A DNA stretch of 64,000 bases from Pelagicoccus sp. SDUM812005 (GCF_031127875.1 NZ_JARXIA010000014.1:1-64000); one strand, 5' to 3'; positions 48,417 through 56,347 are shown, counted from the stretch's first letter. The notes: generated from the sequence alone by a model not told the origin. Numbers and translations are program-made.

Positions 48417-48653
48417 TTAGCCATTATCGCTAAGGACGGCGTTGGCTTTTGCGCTGCACCTTTCGCAGCAGACGTGGTCAGCCTGAGCTATCTTGCGGTA
48501 GTTGATGCGATCTGCTTGGCTTTTGAACCGGTAGGTGATTTCGCGCTGCCGCTTGCTGATGAGGAAAGCTTGCGCGGTCAAAAAGGCGTTGCTCCTGATG
48601 TGAGGATGTAGTGGCGGGACTGTTACGCGGGTTGTTGCATGTTCCGTGGTCAT
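48417..48653 (-). CDS. Small hypothetical protein
   Basis: The 78-residue product is not recognised. It is basic, with a CCERC motif near the end. A good Shine-Dalgarno site (GGAGGAG) stands eight bases before the ATG, which supports translation. It lies within the cassette, between the DUF1348 and exported isochorismatase genes. It might be a remnant of a larger gene. Confidence 0.5.
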   Translation of the reverse strand: MTTEHATTRVTVPPLHPHIRSNAFLTAQAFLISKRQREITYRFKSQADRINYRKIAQADHVCCERCSAKANAVLSDNG

Positions 48654-48684
48654 TTTATTTTCTCCTCCCATTTTCGTTCGCGAA

Positions 48685-49473
48685 TCAGTGATGGTGGTGA
48701 TTTTCGCTAGGCGTGAATGGCTCTACTTTGGCTTCGCCAGAAGCATTGCGGATCTTTTCCACTGCTTCCGCTGTAGGCCAAATGGTATTCGCAATCATGC
48801 GGTAGTTGACGTATGCCGCTTGAAATCCGTCGAGGTCGCCCACGATTGCGGCACCTGTAGCATCGGGAACGACGGCGACTTCGAAGCCTTGCTCCATGAG
48901 CTCGCGGAGATGCGACTCAGTGCAAAGGTTCGCGGACATTCCTCCTAGAATCACTTTCTTGATACCGCGCTTGCGAAGTTGAAGTACGAGATCGTTTGAT
49001 TCTGGACCGTAAACCTTGTGAGGGCTGGTAACTAGGGTGCTCTTGTCGTTGATATAAGGCTTGTAGCGTTCCAGCCAATCGGCCCCGGAGCCCTCGACGC
49101 CATCGCTTACGAGCGGGCCCTCACGATCGAACATCCCGATCTTGTGCATGAGCGTTTCCAGCGTTCCTTCGTGTTCCCAAGCGTGGTCATGCGGGTAGTA
49201 GTAGTGCGGCGAGATGGCAACGAGCATGCCGCGTTCTTTCGCGGCCGCGAACAACTGTTCAATGTGTTCGACGGTATTGTTCTCTGTAACGTTCTGGCCT
49301 ACGACGCCCCAGGTGACTCCATCCGGGCTGAGAAAGTCGTTCTGTGGGTCGGTGATGACCAAAGCAGTGTCGAATAGGTTAACCTCCAACCCAGGGTCGG
49401 GAAGCTGGGCGAAGGAGATCCGAGTGGATGCTAGACCTAAAAGAATCGCGAAGATTGTATATAGTTGTTTCAT
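48685..49473 (-). CDS. Isochorismatase-like cysteine hydrolase, exported
   Basis: This 262-residue paralog of the cytosolic enzyme has a signal peptide (1-22, ending ISFAQ), so it should act in the periplasm. The triad is kept: Asp in ITDPQNDFLSPDG, Lys in SPHKVYGPE and Cys in GMSANLCTESH. The C-terminus ends in four histidines, a natural metal-binding tail. Export of this family is uncommon. The pair suggests that the same substrate type is handled on both sides of the membrane. Confidence 0.9.
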   Translation of the reverse strand: MKQLYTIFAILLGLASTRISFAQLPDPGLEVNLFDTALVITDPQNDFLSPDGVTWGVVGQNVTENNTVEHIEQLFAAAKERGMLVAISPHYYYPHDHAWEHEGTLETLMHKIGMFDREGPLVSDGVEGSGADWLERYKPYINDKSTLVTSPHKVYGPESNDLVLQLRKRGIKKVILGGMSANLCTESHLRELMEQGFEVAVVPDATGAAIVGDLDGFQAAYVNYRMIANTIWPTAEAVEKIRNASGEAKVEPFTPSENHHHH

Positions 49474-49531
49474 GACATGTAATCGTTGTGTGTTTTGCTT
49501 ATATGGTTGTGGCTAAAAATGGATTGCTTCG

Positions 49532-50080
49532 CTACGGAACATTTTTGCTTTCGCTTGACGCGCGTTCCCTTCCGGCTACCCAAGTGGCCAGCTGCTCGAA
49601 ATCGCAGTTGGTCTCCCAGACTTTGCGGAGGAATTCTGCTGGATGCAGGTCGTTACGCCTTAGGAAATCTCTGTCGCAGTAAGATGGATACATTGTATTG
49701 CTGCCGAGCGTCCCTGTTAATTTGTGCTTTGCCTTCAGACTAACACGTGTCAATTCTGGACTGAGATTCGACTCTGGGGAAGGGTACAAGCACGTCTTCG
49801 ATTCGAGTCTTTGGTGTTCGCCCAAACCGCTTTGAACATCAAAGTAGTAAGCCCTTCGAATATCTTGAATGAGGGCGATCGCAGTGAAGTCCGGTTCTCT
49901 CCATCGTTCGAATTCCTCCGCGTAGTCGACCAGTTCCTTGCTCCGGCTACCTATCGACTTGAGAAAGCGGATTTCGATTTCGTTGAAGAAAAAGTCGGGG
50001 TCTCGAAACCCTTGTGAATAGAGATCCACTGCTTTTGTCCAAATTTCTTGGAGCCGTTTGTGATAGTTGTAGTGTCGCAT
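49532..50080 (-). CDS. DUF5069-like protein with extra N-terminal domain
   Basis: In this 182-residue protein the C-terminal 70 residues (KAKHKLTGTLGS, then FLRRNDLHPAEFLRKVWETN and FEQLATWV) line up with DUF5069 of the protein at 47420-47887. The N-terminal 105 residues (DFFFNEIEIRFLKSIGSRSK and on) are helical and unrecognised. No enzymatic motif is visible. It continues the cassette. Confidence 0.6.
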   Translation of the reverse strand: MRHYNYHKRLQEIWTKAVDLYSQGFRDPDFFFNEIEIRFLKSIGSRSKELVDYAEEFERWREPDFTAIALIQDIRRAYYFDVQSGLGEHQRLESKTCLYPSPESNLSPELTRVSLKAKHKLTGTLGSNTMYPSYCDRDFLRRNDLHPAEFLRKVWETNCDFEQLATWVAGRERASSESKNVP

Positions 50081-50140
50081 TTTTGTCTTTCCCTTCGAAG
50101 GAGAGAAACGCGTGCCTGCCTCGTAGAGGGGGAGCGGAAT

Positions 50141-50722
50141 CTATGATCTTTCCAATTCCTGGATGCGGGCCTGAAGTCCCTCGACGATCGAGCCGATTTC
50201 GTTCCTCGTATATCTCGGTGTGATGTATTGCGGGCAGTTCCAATCGAAGGAAACAACGTCGATCACGAACAATCGCTCGGCCCGTCCCAACGTGGCGCTA
50301 CTTACTTTTTTTACCATATCGATCGGCGCAGCTTTCGTGTTGAAAACTTGTGCCGTACCCAGAACCTTGAGACGGGTGCGCGAAGGGTAGTCTATCAAGA
50401 AGAGCGAGACTCGGTTGTTGCGGGAAAGGTTGCCGGTGCTGACGAGCTGCCTATTTCCTTTGTAATCCGCGAACGTGAGCTGAGTCGGTTTGACTATTTT
50501 AAGAAACCCAACAGGGCCTCCTCGATGTTGGATGTAAGGCCAGCTGTCCTCGTTGACGGTGGCCATGTAGAAGGAATCCCGGCTTTGGATAAACTCTTGC
50601 TCCCTTGAACCGAGAGGGTCAATGGATGAACCTTCTCCTACTTTCTGGTGCCGGCCATAGTATGTTTCTTGCGCCTCTTTGACGGACGGCGTAAGAGCGA
50701 TTTCCATGAACTTTCTAGCCAT
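50141..50722 (-). CDS. Pyridoxamine-5'-phosphate-oxidase-like flavin-binding protein
   Basis: The 193-residue protein has the split-barrel flavin fold: DSFYMATVNEDSWPYIQHRG, FADYKGNRQLVSTGNLSRNN and FLIDYPSRTRLKVLGTA. These match the group in which a C-terminal extension follows (here DWNCPQYITPRYTRNEI). It probably binds FMN and reduces or scavenges a small oxidant. It lies 60 bp from the DUF5069-like gene. Confidence 0.88.
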   Translation of the reverse strand: MARKFMEIALTPSVKEAQETYYGRHQKVGEGSSIDPLGSREQEFIQSRDSFYMATVNEDSWPYIQHRGGPVGFLKIVKPTQLTFADYKGNRQLVSTGNLSRNNRVSLFLIDYPSRTRLKVLGTAQVFNTKAAPIDMVKKVSSATLGRAERLFVIDVVSFDWNCPQYITPRYTRNEIGSIVEGLQARIQELERS

Positions 50723-50806
50723 TTTTTACGATTGTTTGCGCGGCAGGAGCGAGTTGGACGCTCCTGCCGCGATTGGTTGGATATCAGGTTGGAATCTGAG
50801 TTTCGC

Positions 50807-51358
50807 TTAAGCGTTCTGGCAGGCGCAGTCTTCTACAGCGGGGAAATCGTTTTCCGTCTGAGCGAGGCGATTGAAGTAGTTAGTGTAGATGTTTACCGCC
50901 ACGTTGGCCGTTACTTCCGCGATTTCCTCATCGGAAACGCCCGCCCGTTTGACTGTTGCGAATGTGTCGTCATCCACAGCGCCACGAGTTTCTACAATTG
51001 CTTGCGCAAGATTGAGGATCGCCTGTTCCTTGGCATCTGGAGAAACTCCTTTCCGTGCATCGGCAAGTTCCTCGGTCGGAATCTTGAGCGATCCTCCAAT
51101 CAGGGCGTGGGCTCGCAGGCAGTACTCGCACTGGTTGGACTCCGCGAGGAGCAGCGCGATTTTCTCGCGGGTTGTTGGGCGTAGCGACCCTTTCGATACG
51201 GCTCCGCTCAGAGCAAGATAGCCCTCTAGTGCAGCGACGCTATTTCCCAGGGCTTTCACCATATTCGGCACAAGTCCCAGTTTTGCCTGCACGGCCTTAT
51301 AGAGAGACGCGGTGCTCGGTGTAGCCGCTTGTTCTTCGATTAGCTTTATTCTATTCAT
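50807..51358 (-). CDS. Carboxymuconolactone decarboxylase/AhpD-like protein with CxxC
   Basis: The 183-residue protein has the AhpD-type helical fold and the redox pair Cys77-Cys80 in NQCEYCLRAH, with His84 completing the proton relay. AhpD-like proteins reduce peroxiredoxins or act directly on peroxides. A further CAC motif sits at the extreme C-terminus (VEDCACQNA). A paralog lacking the CxxC is encoded at 52101-52661. Confidence 0.92.
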   Translation of the reverse strand: MNRIKLIEEQAATPSTASLYKAVQAKLGLVPNMVKALGNSVAALEGYLALSGAVSKGSLRPTTREKIALLLAESNQCEYCLRAHALIGGSLKIPTEELADARKGVSPDAKEQAILNLAQAIVETRGAVDDDTFATVKRAGVSDEEIAEVTANVAVNIYTNYFNRLAQTENDFPAVEDCACQNA

Positions 51359-51402
51359 TTTTACTTTATATATTATGGTTGAATTGTTTTTTCGTATGGT
51401 AA

Positions 51403-51606
51403 TTAAGATGCGATATTGCCCAGAACTCGTGTCAGGAACTCCTTCAGGTAGAACTTTCTTTGTTCGCGGCTGATCATCGAAACCGGGGATATGTGGTGGT
51501 TTTCTATTGGCCTCCTGAGAATCTTGCCGCTGACGGAGTGCGCGGGGCTCTCTATTTTGCTGTCGCTGGCTAGCGGCTCTCGAGCCGTTTTAGCAGTCAG
51601 TCTCAT
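51403..51606 (-). CDS. Small hypothetical protein
   Basis: A 67-residue open frame fits between the membrane-protein gene and the AhpD-like gene in the cassette direction, eight bases after the upstream stop. The product is unrecognised; its last third (REQRKFYLKEFLTRVLGN) looks like a helix. It may start at an internal Met and be shorter. Confidence 0.4.
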   Translation of the reverse strand: MRLTAKTAREPLASDSKIESPAHSVSGKILRRPIENHHISPVSMISREQRKFYLKEFLTRVLGNIAS

Positions 51607-51613
51607 AGCGAGC

Positions 51614-52063
51614 CTAGCAGGGTTGCTCCGCAGTCGACTTGCCGAAGAGTGAAGAGAATCTGCTCTCAGGATTGAGCATCAGAGCCAGCGGGACCATGTA
51701 GGCGTAGTGGCGAACGAGCGTTATGACGGGAAGTACCTTGTTGAGGTCCCATCCGGCGATGCCAGCCCCAAGGAGAGGTAACATAAAGAACCAGACAATG
51801 AGGACCGTTTGGGCAGTCGTGTACGCAAAGGCGCGAAACCATTCCGGGCCGAAGAGCGAAGGTCTTAGCGCTGCGTAGATGACGGACAGGGCAATGCCGT
51901 TTCCGTAATGCACGGGGAGTCCGCCGAGGAGTCCGAAGCCAAGTTTGCTTCCGATAAGCCCGGGGATGTCCCACCATGTTCCGGTCATGAAGAAGCCGGA
52001 TATGTCGAAAAGAATCGTGCCAAGGATTCCGGCGACGATTGAGTTGATCCAATTTATTTTCAT
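51614..52063 (-). CDS. Four-helix membrane protein (DUF6789/DUF2938-like)
   Basis: The 149-residue protein has four predicted membrane helices: SIVAGILGTILFDISGFFMT, then a segment around GNGIALSVIYAAL, TAQTVLIVWFFMLPLLGAGI and a last one near HYAYMVPLALML. The first helix and the PVHYGNGIALSVIYA stretch resemble small membrane proteins of the DUF6789 type. Function is unknown. Confidence 0.65.
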   Translation of the reverse strand: MKINWINSIVAGILGTILFDISGFFMTGTWWDIPGLIGSKLGFGLLGGLPVHYGNGIALSVIYAALRPSLFGPEWFRAFAYTTAQTVLIVWFFMLPLLGAGIAGWDLNKVLPVITLVRHYAYMVPLALMLNPESRFSSLFGKSTAEQPC

Positions 52064-52100
52064 ATTTGTATTAGGTTTATGGTTACGTAGAATCTTGTGG

Positions 52101-52661
52101 TTAAAGTTGGTCTCGAATTTCCTCCGCGGGTGGGTGGTCGAGAGGCGTGTTCGCCAGGTTGTTAAGTAGGGATGTGAAGTGCACCTGGGCGACTGCAGCT
52201 ACGAGCTCCACAATGGTTCGTTCGTCGCGGATATGCTGTCGTAAGGCTTCGAGTTCGCTTTCCTTCAGGTGCCCGTGCTTGCTTATCAGCTGACGGGCAA
52301 ACTTAAGGGCAGAGTCGTGTAGTGGGAAATCGGATAGCCCGCAGCGGGCGCGCTTAATTTCTTCGTCGCTAATCCCGAGGGATTTTGCCTTCGAGGTCGC
52401 TGCCGAAACGTCGTAGGAGCTGCTGGTCAGTTCGCCGATCGCCAGTAGGATCTTGGCCTGGAGTTCCTGCGAGAGACTGCACCTGTCTAAGGAATTACCA
52501 AAGACGAGGTACGCCTCCAGCATGAGCGGAGCGTTCGCGAGAACGCCTAGAAAGCCTTCCAGGCTGCGAGCCCCTGCGTTCAGGTTCTGAAGCTCGAGAC
52601 GCAAGGGAGCAGGAAGCGTCTCTAAGCGTGCGGCATTTATTTTAGGTTCGTTTTCGAACAT
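52101..52661 (-). CDS. Carboxymuconolactone-decarboxylase-fold protein lacking the CxxC pair
   Basis: The 186-residue protein parallels the AhpD-like protein at 50807-51358 in length and helices, but the redox segment reads TSSSYDVSAATS, so both cysteines and the histidine are gone. It cannot work as a thiol reductase and may be a structural or sensing partner. It is the first gene of the cassette, facing away from the enhancer-binding protein. ATG 52661 has GGGTGG just upstream as ribosome site. Confidence 0.75.
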   Translation of the reverse strand: MFENEPKINAARLETLPAPLRLELQNLNAGARSLEGFLGVLANAPLMLEAYLVFGNSLDRCSLSQELQAKILLAIGELTSSSYDVSAATSKAKSLGISDEEIKRARCGLSDFPLHDSALKFARQLISKHGHLKESELEALRQHIRDERTIVELVAAVAQVHFTSLLNNLANTPLDHPPAEEIRDQL

Positions 52662-52671
52662 GCCACCCAAT

Positions 52672-52688
52672 AAACATTGAGTGTGCCA
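52672..52688 (-). promoter_or_regulatory. Candidate sigma-54 promoter of the cassette
   Basis: On the minus strand TGGCAC-ACTCA-ATGTT gives the -24 GG and, ten bases on, GT where -12 normally has GC. The same arrangement (TGGCGC-ATCGC-ATGTT) precedes the ECF sigma gene. The predicted start site falls almost on the ATG of 52101-52661, so that transcript would be nearly leaderless. Confidence 0.45.
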
Positions 52689-52714
52689 ACTTCTCTTTTA
52701 AATTGCGTAAGTAA

Positions 52715-52744
52715 TTGGATATTAGGAAAATAAGAATATATAAT
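52715..52744 (+). promoter_or_regulatory. Sigma-70-type promoter of the enhancer-binding protein gene
   Basis: TTGGAT and TATAAT are separated by 18 bp in an AT-rich stretch. Transcription would start near 52751 and give a leader of about 60 nt that contains the two CACGAAAT palindromes, so the regulator could block its own transcription. Confidence 0.55.
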
Positions 52745-52776
52745 GTCTAGTAGTGACGAATTGAAATTACGAGTAA

Positions 52777-52813
52777 CACGAAATAATGAGTTGTTAATAC
52801 ACGAAATTTCGTG
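52777..52813. promoter_or_regulatory. Palindromic operator pair, cluster 1
   Basis: A perfect palindrome CACGAAATTTCGTG (52800-52813) and an imperfect one CACGAAATAATGAG (52777-52790) lie 23 bp apart, about two helical turns. They are roughly 110 and 130 bp upstream of the cassette -12 element and directly before the ATG of the enhancer-binding protein. The same palindrome recurs at 56121-56134. Confidence 0.65.
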
Positions 52814-54481
52814 ATGGTGGGAGCGATGGAAGGCGTAATTGCAAAGGGGTTGGAGGAGTTGGCGGACCTATTGTTGAAGCTGCCGCAGGAACACAGCTGC
52901 CAGAGGCTTTTGGCGATGGCCGTAAGGGAGATTGCCAAGTGGGAAGACGTCGCCCTAGTGCGGGTCTGGCAATTGAGGGAAGGGGATATATGTGATCGCT
53001 GCTCCTTGGCGGAGGAGTGCCAAACGCGGGTCAAGTGCATGCACTTGGTTGCCAGTAGCGGTCGGTCCTTCGTTGACAAGCAAGTGGTTTGGGATCGCCT
53101 CGATGGGCGTTTTGCCCGCTTTCCAATTGGGGTTCGGAAAGTAGGACACGTAGCAAAGACCGGTGACCCTGTAACAATAAACTTGAAGGATGATCGCGGG
53201 TGGGTGGTCGATCCCAAGTGGGCGATAGACGAGGGGGTGAAGGGAATAAATGCCCAGCCACTGCTTTTTCACGGAGAGATCTTGGGCGTATTGGGAATCT
53301 TCACACGTCGAGAGATCGACCAGGACTTAGCCCGCTTCCAAAGAATGGTCGCGGACCATCTAGCGATGGCGATAGCTAACGCCGAGGCTTTCGAGAAGAT
53401 TCGCGACCTTCATAGCAAGCTGGAGTTGGAAAATGAATACCTGCGAACGGAGGTTGAAGAGATTCGCAACTTCGGCGAAATCGTGGGACGCAGCGAGCCA
53501 GTGCAGCAAATCGTATCGAAAATTGAGCTGGTGGCTCGCACGGATGCCAGCGTGCTGGTTACCGGCGAGTCGGGCACGGGCAAGGAGCTTATCGCTCGAG
53601 AGGTCCACAGGCGGAGTCAGCGTAAGGACAAGCCAATGATTCGGGTGAATTGTGCGGGGATTCCCGCCAGCTTGTTCGAGAGCGAATTGTTCGGCCACGC
53701 TAAGGGCGCGTTTACTGGGGCATTGCGCGATCGGCCGGGGCGCTTCGAGGCGGCTGCGGGAGGAACGCTCTTCCTCGACGAGGTCGGAGAGATGCCGTTC
53801 GATCTACAAGCCAAGCTGCTCCGCGTGCTTCAAGAGGGGCAATATGAAAGGGTTGGCGAGGACCGGACTCGTCACGTGGACGTAAGGATTATCGCTGCGA
53901 CGAATCGCAATCTGAAATCTGAGGTCGAGGAGAAGCGTTTCCGGGAAGACTTATTCTACCGTTTGAACGTGTTTCCGATTGAGGCGCCTCCGTTGCGACA
54001 TCGTCAGGAAGATATCCCCGCCCTCGTAGCGCACTTCGTCAGGCACCTGTCGAAGCGGCACGGAATGAAGGCCCCCAGCGTACCGAAAGCGCAACTACAA
54101 GCGCTGGCTAACTACAGCTGGCCTGGCAATGTCCGGGAACTTCAGAATCAAGTGGAGCGGGCTTTGATTACGTGTGGAGGCAAGAGCCTCCGTTTTGAGG
54201 TATCGGGAGCAGGGCGCGCCGGAGGGGCGAACTCAGCTGGAATCGATTCCGATGCGGAGATATTGAACGAGGTCCAGATGGTCGACCTGCAGCGACGCAA
54301 CATCTTGAAGGCATTGAAGCAATTGGATGGACGAGTTTACGGAGACGATGGCGCTGCTGCTATGCTTGGGCTAAAGCCGAGCACTTTGGCGTCCAGAATG
54401 AAGAAGCTCGGAATAGAGCTGAGAGCGAAGCGGCGACCGTGGGACGAGTGGTTCAACTGTATCCAGGACAGCGTAGCGTGA
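52814..54481 (+). CDS. Sigma-54-dependent enhancer-binding regulator with Cys-rich GAF sensor
   Basis: The 555-residue activator has an N-terminal GAF-type sensor (to about 195), a coiled linker, the AAA+ domain with Walker A GESGTGKE (251-258), the sigma-54 contact loop GAFTGA (298-303) and Walker [10 protein letters not shown] (316-324), and a Fis-type helix-turn-helix at the end ([19 protein letters not shown]). Within the sensor Cys60, Cys63, Cys69 and Cys75 form a CX2CX5CX5C cluster followed by [10 protein letters not shown], suitable for an Fe-S cluster, zinc or thiol switching. It is divergent from the cassette and flanked by palindromes that are likely its binding sites. ATG 52814 is preferred over a GTG three bases upstream that overlaps the palindrome. 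Confidence 0.92.
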   Translation: MVGAMEGVIAKGLEELADLLLKLPQEHSCQRLLAMAVREIAKWEDVALVRVWQLREGDICDRCSLAEECQTRVKCMHLVASSGRSFVDKQVVWDRLDGRFARFPIGVRKVGHVAKTGDPVTINLKDDRGWVVDPKWAIDEGVKGINAQPLLFHGEILGVLGIFTRREIDQDLARFQRMVADHLAMAIANAEAFEKIRDLHSKLELENEYLRTEVEEIRNFGEIVGRSEPVQQIVSKIELVARTDASVLVTGESGTGKELIAREVHRRSQRKDKPMIRVNCAGIPASLFESELFGHAKGAFTGALRDRPGRFEAAAGGTLFLDEVGEMPFDLQAKLLRVLQEGQYERVGEDRTRHVDVRIIAATNRNLKSEVEEKRFREDLFYRLNVFPIEAPPLRHRQEDIPALVAHFVRHLSKRHGMKAPSVPKAQLQALANYSWPGNVRELQNQVERALITCGGKSLRFEVSGAGRAGGANSAGIDSDAEILNEVQMVDLQRRNILKALKQLDGRVYGDDGAAAMLGLKPSTLASRMKKLGIELRAKRRPWDEWFNCIQDSVA

Positions 54482-54503
54482 ACTGGATACAGATGCGATA
54501 AGC

Positions 54504-55454
54504 TCACCATAAGGTGTAGCGTATCGTTCCGAAGGTTTGCGGACTCGTTTGCCCTTCGGACTGCCGACTCCGTCGTGTGACGCTAACGGCAAGGCGACCG
54601 AACTTCATCGTACGCTCCAGTCCGAACTCTAATTCCGAGACAATGCTCGACTTCCTTACGCTGTCGTACCCAGCGGGGAGAGGGCCGTTGAGCGCGCGGT
54701 CCCTGCCTACGTGTGCCGCAGTGGCCCGAGAGAAGTACCGGGTGGACGCGTGCTCCGAACGGTTAGGGCCTTTTCCCAGGCTAGCAACTAGTCCGATCTT
54801 TAGATTAGTATTGGCCATCCCCAAGGTGGCTTGCTGCGAGCTCGACAGGGTGAATCGGTAGTCGCTGGCAACTCGTCTCCTGTAGATTCGACTTTCCCGT
54901 TCGAGGGTTAGGTCGATTGCGATTTCGTTCCCTATCTGATGATCCCAGCCCCGTGGCTCCTCGCTGCTTATCAGTTTGTGAAACGAACGCTGCAAATCTC
55001 CAGCCAGCGAGTTTGGACCGAACGTTCCAGCGGTGATTGCCACCATTTTTCTCTGCTCCGTCGAGGTTTGCTCCTGGGAGAAGCGTACGTAGCTCCAGCC
55101 TGCATACGGGCGGTCGTTTGGAATATAGCGAGTCTCTGACAGGTCGGATGGCGTATATATCTTCTGGCCGATCGCGACACTTGTGGTTTTGGAAACGTAC
55201 TGGCTATTGAAGCCGAGAATTCCGGGGGTTGGTGGGTGGTGAACCTCCTCGCCAGAATATTCGGTAGCATAAGAAGGATACGCGCGTACCCATTTGGATA
55301 TGACGATCTCCAAGCCGGAGGTGTAATTTTCATCCGTTCCCGCAACTGCGTCGTTTTGCACTTCGACTGATACGAGCTTACCTTGGGATGCAATTAAAGG
55401 CATCCGCCCTAGTGATGCTAGGCAAAGGGCGAGTAAGAGATATGCCGACTTCAT
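54504..55454 (-). CDS. LpxR-like lipid A deacylase family protein (DUF2219)
   Basis: The 316-residue outer-membrane barrel has a signal peptide (1-23) and the LpxR pattern: VQNDAVAGTDENYTSGLEI near the start, GQKIYTPSDL and NDRPYAGWSYVRF, then barrel strands to the last residues TIRYTLW. LpxR removes the 3'-acyloxyacyl chain of lipid A in Salmonella. Here the active Asn is present in the NDAVAGTDENYTSG segment. The gene is the second of a two-gene unit with the ECF sigma factor, 13 bp away. It suggests envelope remodelling as one output of the regulon. Confidence 0.8.
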   Translation of the reverse strand: MKSAYLLLALCLASLGRMPLIASQGKLVSVEVQNDAVAGTDENYTSGLEIVISKWVRAYPSYATEYSGEEVHHPPTPGILGFNSQYVSKTTSVAIGQKIYTPSDLSETRYIPNDRPYAGWSYVRFSQEQTSTEQRKMVAITAGTFGPNSLAGDLQRSFHKLISSEEPRGWDHQIGNEIAIDLTLERESRIYRRRVASDYRFTLSSSQQATLGMANTNLKIGLVASLGKGPNRSEHASTRYFSRATAAHVGRDRALNGPLPAGYDSVRKSSIVSELEFGLERTMKFGRLAVSVTRRSRQSEGQTSPQTFGTIRYTLW

Positions 55455-55467
55455 CGCTAGAAATGAG

Positions 55468-55965
55468 TTAGGCCGTTTGCGCTTTGCGGTATCCAAGCTC
55501 TTGCCCGAAGGCTTCGCGGAGTTTGTTTCTTGCGCGGGACATATGGCTGAGGACGGTGCCGCGCGGCATTCCCATTTTCTTGCCGATCTCAATAGCCGTG
55601 TAGCCTTCGAGTACGTTCAGTTGGATGGCGGTGCGTTCGGCTTGTGAAAGCATCGAGAGCGTAAGGTCCAGGTCCAAGCCGTATCCGGGCGTTTCGCTGC
55701 GAGAAGGTTCTGGAGCGTTCTCCAGCGAGCTGAAGCTGACGACTCGATTGCGTCTTACTTGATCGATAAACGTGTTTTTGATCGTTCGGAAGAGTATGTT
55801 TTTTCCTTCTACTTGACCGTATTTCCGGGAGAGCTTCATCCATGCAGATTGGGCGATGTCCTCAGCGTCAGCCTTGTTCCTCGTGAGGGACAAGGCGAAG
55901 CGGGTTCCCTCGTGGAGGAGCTCTTTGTCTGTGTGGTTGGCGCGAGTTGGTTTGCTTTTGTTCAT
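55468..55965 (-). CDS. ECF-type sigma-70 family RNA polymerase sigma factor
   Basis: The 165-residue protein has region 2 (LTRNKADAEDIAQSAWMKLSR and then KNTFIDQVRRNR) and region 4 (LSQAERTAIQLNVLEGYTAI, then GMPRGTVLSHMSRARNKLRE). No anti-sigma gene is adjacent; the next gene is the LpxR-like barrel. The start at 55965 begins the conserved protein; an in-frame ATG at 56040 would add 25 residues and overlap the promoter-like element. It may direct transcription of further genes outside this window. Confidence 0.88.
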   Translation of the reverse strand: MNKSKPTRANHTDKELLHEGTRFALSLTRNKADAEDIAQSAWMKLSRKYGQVEGKNILFRTIKNTFIDQVRRNRVVSFSSLENAPEPSRSETPGYGLDLDLTLSMLSQAERTAIQLNVLEGYTAIEIGKKMGMPRGTVLSHMSRARNKLREAFGQELGYRKAQTA

Positions 55966-55995
55966 GTTTCTCAGGTGGCGTTGGTTTTTCGTGAT

Positions 55996-56018
55996 TTCCT
56001 CCGTTTTTTTCGGAGGAA
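55996..56018 (-). promoter_or_regulatory. 5'-UTR hairpin before the ECF sigma gene
   Basis: TTCCTCCG and CGGAGGAA form a perfect 8-bp stem with a seven-base homopolymer loop. It starts a few bases after the predicted transcription start and contains a GGAGG that it would hide. The first plausible ATG is 30 bases further on. Confidence 0.4.
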
Positions 56019-56034
56019 GTGATTGCCCTCCCAT

Positions 56035-56051
56035 AAACATGCGATGCGCCA
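56035..56051 (-). promoter_or_regulatory. Candidate sigma-54 promoter of the ECF sigma-LpxR unit
   Basis: Minus-strand TGGCGC-ATCGC-ATGTT has GG and, ten bases later, GT at -12. The following bases (TTAT-GGG-GG-C) also match the element at 52672-52688. Predicted start is near 56026. Confidence 0.45.
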
Positions 56052-56120
56052 TATTGGACGATAGTCTCGTAAGTTGTTGCAAGACAGTAGCTAAAGATTC
56101 CTTATCGAATATCTAAATGA

Positions 56121-56174
56121 CACGAAATATCGTGATAATCGATTTGCTGTGGATTAAGGACACGAAATATCGAG
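56121..56174. promoter_or_regulatory. Palindromic operator pair, cluster 2
   Basis: CACGAAATATCGTG (56121-56134) is a perfect palindrome, and CACGAAATATCGAG (56161-56174) differs at one base. They lie about 90 and 130 bp upstream of the -12 element, the usual distance for enhancer-binding protein sites, and match the sites beside the regulator gene at 52777-52813. Confidence 0.65.
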
Positions 56175-56281
56175 GCGTGGACTGGCGCACCTTCGATACC
56201 TGTTTTGCTCGAGATCTAGCGAGACAGAGCAGCGTACGAGCGTTCCCACCGGGCTTAGTCTCCCGGCTGCTAGGACTTTAC

Positions 56282-56320
56282 CAAACGAAAGACGGCAGCC
56301 CTCAGATGAGAGCTGCCGTC
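56282..56320 (-). terminator. Rho-independent terminator of the spondin-domain gene
   Basis: On the minus strand gacggcagc and gctgccgtc form a 9-bp stem with further pairing inside; TTTCGTTT follows. It lies 28 bp after the stop of the gene at 56348-57181. Confidence 0.75.
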
Positions 56321-56347
56321 ACGTTTTAGATGTATCCAAAAGATGGA

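Noticed and set aside
56117-56329. Plus-strand open frame of 70 residues covering the palindromes
   Set aside because: It contains the operator-like sites and a terminator stem and has no coding signal.
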